Source of the DNA: Enoplolaimus lenunculus
Taxonomy: Eukaryota > Nematoda > Enoplea > Enoplida > Thoracostomopsidae
Assembly (NCBI GenBank): GCA_030248215.1
Contig: JASANG010001739.1
Location: 186,001 to 250,000 of the forward strand
Direction of reading: 5' to 3'
Length of the DNA stretch: 64,000 nucleotides
Shown in pieces: positions 60,301 through 64,000 of this stretch. A model generated the notes under the pieces. That model had not been told where the DNA came from. It was given only the letters and a program-made list of their open reading frames with translations, and searched no databases. The position numbers were made by a program, and so were the translations under genes. Position 1 is the stretch's first letter. Each line of letters begins with the position of its first letter.

Positions 60301-63300
60301 AGGTATTAAAAAATACATTCTTGGAAATCTTAATTGGGCTGCAAATTAAATATGTTCAAAATCGGAAGCATTTTTGAATAGTATTTGCAGCACAATTTTA
60401 ATAAGAGATCGTTGCAATAGGTTACTGTAGTTAGATTGTGGAATGAATGCTCGTTGCAGACTCCTATGTGCGTTTGTTTATACCCGGTAAAGCTATTACC
60501 TTACAAATTATTTTGAGGAGCCTAGCCGTATTCTTTGTGTAACTTTGGTGCCAACGAAGTTATCGTTTTATCTTTGAAATTGCAAGCAGTTTCATGGCAC
60601 TTTGAAAAAAGTGTTTTTATGCATTTCTCCTGTACTGGTGTTTTTATGCATTTCATCTGGACTGATAAAAATATTTTGATCAGTGCATCAAACCATACGG
60701 AGTTTCAGGAATTAAAGAAGATGATTATCCGATGTCCGACAGCATCACGGATCCTGACTCACACGCTGTTGTCGAATCGTTGTGTCGTAATGGTGTCACG
60801 ACGGAAGATGGCGGATCGCTTGGCGCAGTGTCTTGGACACCATTGACATCTTGCGGCGATGGCATTCGCTTTGTGGCACCAGCGCTAGCTAATCCCACGT
60901 CTTCGACAGCATCGCATCGACATCAGGAAACAGCTGACGGAGAAGATGTTGCAACACCTCGGTCTGGATCGTCTAGTGAGTTTAGGGAAGGGCGGCCGTT
61001 ACATGGGTGTAACCTAAATTGGAAAGGGAAAGGGGTTGCGTTCTATAAAAATTTGGAAAGTGGGGTTGCTTGGGTTGCAGCATGAAACCGTGTCTAAGAC
61101 CCCTGTACAGAAACTGAAAGGTAAGGTTTAACCCCGGGAACCTCTGAATTATGAAACCGTTTGCCAGTGTGGCAGCTGTTGGCAATATTTGGAATTTTTT
61201 GTTCGTTGAAAGAAATAATGTTTGCCGTTTTTCGGCAATCGGCTGTGAGATGACCGTTTACGAAAAACGTACTGTGGTTTCGCTACGGGGTGGGCGGGGG
61301 GCACACTCGGCAAAAGCCCACCAAACTCGAGTTGCCTCCCATTGACATGTGGCTGTATTAGTTGTGGTTGGGACCGGTATTTATCCTAACCACTGTATAA
61401 TTTACTTCTGCTTGCTTAATATTATTGGTCGCACAGCTTGCTCTGCTGTATAATATTTTTACTGGGTTCAACAAATTGTTTGTATACCTACGAGTGAGGC
61501 ACGTGTTCTGTAATTTTGTAATTCCAATTTCGACACACACTATTTTATATTAATATCTGCGGCTTTCAACACCTGTTTTAAAATGGTTATCTCGTTTCAG
61601 TAATGAAATTGCTCCGAAATTTAACAGGCTAAAGCATGAAAATTTGGTCAGCTCGAAACCATTCATTTTTAATTGTTTTCTAAGCGTTGAACCTAGTTTC
61701 GGTGTCGCAATTTTTCGGTTGCAAATATCATAAAACTGCTTTTTACAAGTGAGCGTCTTTAACAACTTGCTGTGATTACATTTCAGGGCAAGTGAAAAAG
61801 TTCAAGTTTTGATATGTTTCAGCTACTTTTAACTTATATAAGCGAGCGAGTGTTAAACACATCTTTGCAATAACTAATTTCAGTTTATCATTAAAACATA
61901 CGAATACCTTGTTATTTTAACATACGTATACAATATCCGGTTCCTGTTCGGTAAGAAATTCAATATTCATATCCGCTTCCGATATCTTGTAAATTAATAT
62001 CCGATCGCACCATTATTATAGTATTACTTGCCACATTTATCTTGCTTTTTTGATGACATTCAGTGTTCATCTTATTAATAAATTTTAATTTTGAAATTTA
62101 AAGCTTTTGTGGCGAAATCGTTGCCAACTGGAGTCACTTCGTCTGAAAAGGCAGCTCAACTGCTAATTGCAGCAGACGGTATGTTTGATCGACATTGTTA
62201 ACAGCAGGTCGTATAAAAAGCTTGCTTATTGCTCAAACCAGTGTTTTAACAAGTAGCGGCGTGCCTGCTGTTTATAGCTTTTAATATATTGGTATAAAGT
62301 GTGCGATTATAGAGCGGTACGGAAGCTTTATTTGGTTTTATTTGACATTGTTCCGGTTTGGATAATTTTGGTGTTTGTTGACGGAATAAATTTACGAGAA
62401 CTCCAAGGGAGCATATTTGAATAAATGTCTTAAAAAATTATAATATCTACGTACCTGCTTTTCGTTGACTTATGTTTTGTACTTGGGGGTCGAAAGGTGG
62501 ATGTCCGTCTGTCCGTCCTAAAAGAATCTCAGGAACGGCTAAACCGATTTTGATAAGCTTTTTTGTTTGAAAGCCAATTAGCCTGGGGTGTTAATCTCGC
62601 ATTGGGGTTTTAAAATTTTAAGCAAGCCGTTTATTAGCTACAGGCTAATTTGCATAATTAAGCCTAAATTAGGACTTTCCCCAATATTTCACTAATTATT
62701 ACAGTTAGAAGCAATCTAATTTTAGCATTAAAGGATTTTTGGATGCGAGGAATCTGCGTAGACTGTTTACAAACCTCCAAAACCGATAATTGAGCAGTTA
62801 GCTAATAGATAATTTGCATATTAGCTTAATTGACAAGACAAAAGTAGGACTTTTGAAATTATTTCAATAATTATTAGGGTTTACTGAAGGTTTTTGGGTG
62901 CGAGGAATCTGAATAAATTGTTTACAAATCTCCAAAACCGATAATTGAATAGTTAGCTAATAGCTAATTTGCGTATTAGCTTAATTGACAAGACAAAATT
63001 AGGACTTTTTAAATTATTCCAAAAATTATTACGGTGGCTGAAGGATTTTTGGGTGCGAGGAATCTGAGGAAATTGCTTACAAACCCCCAAAACCGATAAA
63101 TTAATAGTTAGCTAATAACTAATTTGCATATTACCTTAATTGCTTACGTGTGTTCGAGCTTCGCTCAATAAATAATGTAGTCCCACTACGACTGGTTATA
63201 TACATAGAACAGAATTTTTTAATCAAGTTTTGTAACTTGACAATATTCCAAAGCATGTTTATGCCTAATTTGAATATATTCTATTAATCACCTGCAGTAC

Positions 63301-63928
63301 ATTGTATATTTTAGTGAGTTTGTTTTTGCTTCCGTACTGCAACATTATCCATGAAGCGTTAAATAGTCACATTTTTACTCAAAGTTACAGCAAACTAACA
63401 ATTTTACTAATATTGGGATGATTTAAATTTTCACTAACATTAGTCCTAATTGTTGTTAGCGTCCCAGTTGCGTTGCGTTCTATACGACACGTAATGGGTT
63501 ATTATAATATTAGATGCTTTTAAAACGGTGAGGCACGAAGCAAAACAGCCAAATCGACGCGTAGCTTTTTTCTGAGTATAAACGATATATGGCACGAAAG
63601 AAATTACATTCTGGAGGGAGTCTTAATATTGTATGTTATTCACCGGTTCAAAACTACCGTTTTTCTGTCAGGAAAAGCAAACAGCTTCGTTCAGCAATTG
63701 CTTCGTTAATAGTCGTTTTTCGATGCCTTTTTCCTCCCGATTTTAACTGCTCTCGGTGCAACCTTTGTGTTTACTAATATAATTACTCTAGTAAAATTGT
63801 ATGTCGGTAAATTGTACTACATGCATAATGCACCGTCGAAACTAACGGTTGTTTTATAGGCGGTGGAGGTGGTGATCAGGCTGACGATGATGAAAGCGAC
63901 GAGTTTGTGCCTCCAGTTAATGAAAGAG
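39172..63928 (+). CDS. JIP3/JIP4-family JNK-interacting motor scaffold (5' part; continues past window)
   Basis: Homologue of MAPK8IP3/SPAG9, Drosophila sunday driver and C. elegans unc-16: links kinesin-1 and dynein to cargo and holds JNK pathway kinases. I traced 24 exons, about 973 codons, all phases agreeing. Domains in order: Gly/Ser-rich start; RH1 domain and coiled coil (about 40-190; [33 protein letters not shown]); a segment like the JNK-docking site ([10 protein letters not shown]); acidic and Ser-rich region ([20 protein letters not shown]); leucine zipper II (about 440-530); RH2 domain (about 531-580; [20 protein letters not shown]); a conserved block [20 protein letters not shown]; and the start of the WD40-like part (IWCATGIIL). 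The propeller is beyond 64 kb. The start ATG at 39172 is 23 nt after in-frame-neutral noncoding sequence; SVMSERV of vertebrates corresponds to HVMSEKV here. I do not choose between JIP3 and JIP4. Confidence 0.95.
39724..40513. mobile_element. MITE with 5-bp target duplication and GC-rich arms, copy 2
   Basis: Perfect 16-bp inverted ends CTGGCTTCTCCACAGC / GCTGTGGAGAAGCCAG. Target duplication GTAAA on both sides. 790 bp, inside JIP intron 1. Frames across it are chance; they follow the G/C runs. Confidence 0.93.
40738..40896 (+). CDS. JIP exon 2: RH1 domain
   Basis: Reads [20 protein letters not shown] and [20 protein letters not shown], almost identical to vertebrate JIP3/4. Acceptor GATATTTAG; donor CAG|GTGACT; phase 0 at both ends. 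Confidence 0.95.
41244..41364 (+). CDS. JIP exon 3: coiled coil
   Basis: Reads [20 protein letters not shown] and [16 protein letters not shown], heptad-rich. Acceptor CCAATTTAG, donor G|GTATAG, phase 1 out. Confidence 0.88.
41726..41796 (+). CDS. JIP exon 4: conserved RLEERESEM block
   Basis: Reads [20 protein letters not shown] then YTE; vertebrate [22 protein letters not shown]. Phase 1 in, 0 out. Confidence 0.94.
42106..42212 (+). CDS. JIP exon 5: end of first coiled coil
   Basis: Reads [20 protein letters not shown] and [13 protein letters not shown]. Corresponds to the vertebrate YVEHIERSKM and SLPGR segment. Phase 0 in, 2 out, donor AC|GTGAGT. Confidence 0.85.
42670..42711 (+). CDS. 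JIP exon 6: 42-nt exon near JNK-docking segment
   Basis: Acceptor TGTCTTATTAG, donor GA|GTATGT, phase 2 at both ends. Reads [14 protein letters not shown], in the place of vertebrate RKERPTSLNVFPL, the JNK-binding segment. Confidence 0.7.
   Translation, partial: ATCRKARIAVIRI
43684..43791 (+). CDS. JIP exon 7 (probable)
   Basis: Open 108 nt between TTCGTCTTTTAG and AT|GTGAGT, phase 2 at both ends, so it can be included or skipped without a frame change. Reads [20 protein letters not shown]. No clear similarity; possibly a cassette exon. Confidence 0.55.
45118..45896. mobile_element. MITE with 5-bp target duplication and GC-rich arms, copy 3
   Basis: Ends CTGGCTTCTCCACAGC / GCTGTAGAGAAGCCAG. 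Target duplication AATAT on both sides. 779 bp, in JIP intron 7. Its last base is 29 bp before exon 8. Confidence 0.93.
45926..46068 (+). CDS. JIP exon 8: Ser/Thr/Pro-rich segment
   Basis: Reads [20 protein letters not shown] and [18 protein letters not shown]. Comparable to the NTPTSSVPSAAVTPLNES region of vertebrates. Acceptor TTTGCTTTTTAG, donor G|GTAATC. A MITE ends 29 bp upstream. Confidence 0.8.
46613..46650. repeat. TGT trinucleotide microsatellite
   Basis: About ten TGT units in JIP intron 8, plus strand. No coding role. Confidence 0.9.
46938..47031 (+). CDS. JIP exon 9: acidic conserved block
   Basis: Reads [20 protein letters not shown] then [11 protein letters not shown]. Vertebrate EWSDVQDIIDSTPEL. 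Phase 1 in, 2 out. Confidence 0.9.
47562..47695 (+). CDS. JIP exon 10
   Basis: Reads [20 protein letters not shown] and [12 protein letters not shown] then DPLGADLT, in the place of vertebrate [20 protein letters not shown]. Phase 2 in, 1 out, donor G|GTGAGC. Confidence 0.85.
50250..50285 (+). CDS. JIP exon 11: 36-nt microexon (probable)
   Basis: Very strong polypyrimidine acceptor, donor G|GTGCGT, phase 1 at both ends. Reads [12 protein letters not shown], fitting the place of vertebrate LLGEFSV. Flanked by introns of 2.5 and 2.0 kb. Confidence 0.6.
50610..51357. mobile_element. hAT-type MITE, GTCTCGG family, enlarged
   Basis: Starts AAGGGATGAG and ends CGCCCATACCTG. Flanks CTGTGCAG / CTGCGCAT agree at 6 of 8. 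GTCTCGG words at both ends. The middle (about 50730-51210) is extra, compared with copies at 28469 and 53982, and contains AGGCTTAG words, suggesting an insertion. Lies in JIP intron 11. Confidence 0.7.
52261..52353 (+). CDS. JIP exon 12
   Basis: Reads [20 protein letters not shown] and [10 protein letters not shown]. Acceptor CTATACTTAG, donor A|GTAATT, phase 1 at both ends. No domain, but the composition and phase agree with neighbours. Confidence 0.72.
52385..52490. repeat. ATATCCGG-word element fragment
   Basis: GATATCCGGTTCCGG near the left and GGATACCGGATATC at the right. It starts about 35 bp after the donor of JIP exon 12. Relatives in this gene: 42290-42395, 44437-44535, 46370-46475, 55985-56335, 57340-57362 and 61930-62012. 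Confidence 0.55.
53657..53674 (+). CDS. JIP exon 13: 18-nt microexon
   Basis: TTTGTTTCAG then 18 nt then GTAAGT, phase 1 at both ends. With its neighbours it reads [14 protein letters not shown], matching vertebrate DDFFGMGKEVGNL across both junctions, so the six codons are well supported. Confidence 0.88.
53982..54369. mobile_element. hAT-type MITE, GTCTCGG word family
   Basis: Begins CAGGGATTGGAG, ends CCATCCATCTCTG. Flanks TTATTAGA / CTATCAGA agree at 6 of 8, both differences C/T. Many GTCTCGG words. Shares interior with the copy at 28469-28765. In JIP intron 13. Confidence 0.87.
55152..55217. repeat. 33-bp perfect tandem duplication
   Basis: The unit AGATATGCATCTAGCAACTA plus CTCACAGCGTA occurs twice head to tail. 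Recent, noncoding, in JIP intron 13. Confidence 0.9.
55616..55673 (+). CDS. JIP exon 14: leucine zipper II begins
   Basis: Reads [19 protein letters not shown]; vertebrate MGKEVGNLLLENSQLLETK. Phase 1 in, 2 out. Confidence 0.95.
56460..56516 (+). CDS. JIP exon 15: leucine zipper II
   Basis: Reads [18 protein letters not shown]; vertebrate [18 protein letters not shown]. This coiled coil binds kinesin light chain, dynein light intermediate chain and ARF6 in known family members. Confidence 0.95.
56799..56940 (+). CDS. JIP exon 16: leucine zipper II continued
   Basis: Reads [20 protein letters not shown] and [21 protein letters not shown] heptad coiled coil in the position of vertebrate RIKELEEELKRVKSE. 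Phase 2 in, 0 out. Confidence 0.94.
57018..57105 (+). mobile_element. tRNA-like sequence, probably a SINE head
   Basis: AGTAGTGGTTGGAGCAGCGG looks like a tRNA A box and D arm, and GGTGGAGCTAAACTGCATCC stands where a B box would be but has decayed. In JIP intron 16. Confidence 0.35.
57421..57611 (+). CDS. JIP exon 17: RH2 domain
   Basis: Reads [20 protein letters not shown] then [20 protein letters not shown] and [10 protein letters not shown], nearly identical to vertebrates. RH2 binds Rab GTPases (Rab8/10/36 in vertebrates). Ends GGSIWD at donor TT|GTAAGC. Confidence 0.96.
57705..57993. mobile_element. GGAACCGG-word element, old copy
   Basis: AATTCCGGTTCCGG words at both ends and a right end TTGTTGCACCCTG like the intact copy at 20145-20518. 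The left end is worn and no clear target duplication remains. In JIP intron 17. A shorter relative is at 60005-60081. Confidence 0.65.
58340..58546 (+). CDS. JIP exon 18: Gly/Ser-rich linker
   Basis: Joins to [16 protein letters not shown] (vertebrate IWQFFSRLFSSS), then variable Ser/Arg sequence ending AFDFLDSK. Donor CA|GTTAGT, phase 2. Confidence 0.88.
58800..58986 (+). CDS. JIP exon 19: conserved block before propeller
   Basis: Reads [38 protein letters not shown] and [16 protein letters not shown]. Vertebrate KREQYRQVREHVRNDDGRL and [16 protein letters not shown]. Confidence 0.95.
59292..59441 (+). CDS. JIP exon 20: WD40-like region begins
   Basis: Reads [20 protein letters not shown] then [20 protein letters not shown]. 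Matches vertebrate LWCAAGVNLSGW. Phase 0 at both ends. Confidence 0.9.
60119..60302 (+). CDS. JIP exon 21: first propeller strands
   Basis: Reads [20 protein letters not shown] and [20 protein letters not shown] then LTVSSIP. Vertebrate [20 protein letters not shown] and TVCNAHVLCISSIP. Confidence 0.94.
60709..60975 (+). CDS. JIP exon 22: variable loop of the propeller
   Basis: Reads [20 protein letters not shown] and [20 protein letters not shown], then Ser/Thr-rich sequence. The start matches vertebrate AASDSDYPPGE. Donor A|GTGAGT, phase 1. Confidence 0.88.
62104..62178 (+). CDS. JIP exon 23
   Basis: Reads [20 protein letters not shown] then IAAD. Phase 1 at both ends, donor G|GTATGT. Low conservation expected here. 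Confidence 0.72.
62632..63145. repeat. Tandem repeat of about 156 bp, three and a half copies
   Basis: AAACCGATAA..AGTTAGCTAATA recurs near 62780, 62936 and 63091, with GGTGCGAGGAATCTG between. A less similar first copy starts near 62632. Preceded by GTCCGTCTGTCCGTCC and GGCTAAACCGATTTTGATA (62495-62556). In JIP intron 23. Confidence 0.85.
63860..63928 (+). CDS. JIP exon 24: last exon in the window
   Basis: Reads [20 protein letters not shown] then ER, an acidic loop. Acceptor GTTTTATAG, donor G|GTACGT, phase 1. The WD40 body must follow beyond the window. Confidence 0.75.
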
Positions 63929-64000
63929 GTACGTACGTAACAAACAACTTCCACATACTTATTTCATGAAAAAACCAGATTGTTTGTATCAAAAAGACAG

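Overview
This is an animal nuclear genome window: AT-rich, with intron-dense protein genes (GT-AG introns from about 150 bp to 4.9 kb) and abundant small non-autonomous transposons. The two recognisable genes have bilaterian-type architecture, but nothing in the sequence names the species. I would say invertebrate metazoan and no more.

Left third (1-24.5 kb). The first 9.5 kb is gene-poor. It holds two fragments of a zinc-finger gene type, a 71-74 bp tandem repeat, an array of small hairpins with compensating flanks, a pair of long direct repeats that may be terminal repeats of an old element, and a decayed L1-type LINE. From 24,505 down to 9,569 on the minus strand lies a polo-like kinase of the PLK2/PLK3 type. 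I traced it exon by exon: a long disordered N terminus, a kinase domain, a long Asn/Ser-rich linker, and two polo boxes. It is about twice the usual length. It keeps the catalytic residues and the phosphopeptide-binding residues of the polo boxes, but has Val where the activation-loop Thr should be.

Middle (24.5-39 kb). The two genes diverge, separated by about 14.7 kb without a convincing gene. This stretch carries hAT-type MITEs with 8-bp target duplications, a MITE family with 5-bp duplications and GC-rich arms, minisatellites, and finally three 403-bp tandem repeats that end about 150 bp before the next start codon. A perfect CRE palindrome sits in that last gap.

Right third (39.2-64 kb, plus strand). 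A JIP3/JIP4 (MAPK8IP3/SPAG9; Drosophila sunday driver, C. elegans unc-16) scaffold gene. I traced 24 exons with continuous reading phase, covering the RH1 domain, coiled coils, JNK-docking-like segment, leucine zipper II, RH2 domain and the start of the WD40-like region. The gene runs off the right edge. Two exons are only 18 and 36 nt long. Its introns are full of MITEs, one ending 29 bp before a 3' splice site.

The two genes have no obvious joint pathway beyond cell-biological signalling. The most unusual feature of the window is the transposon content: several hAT-like families share the same terminal bases (CAGGG...) but each carries its own repeated subterminal word.
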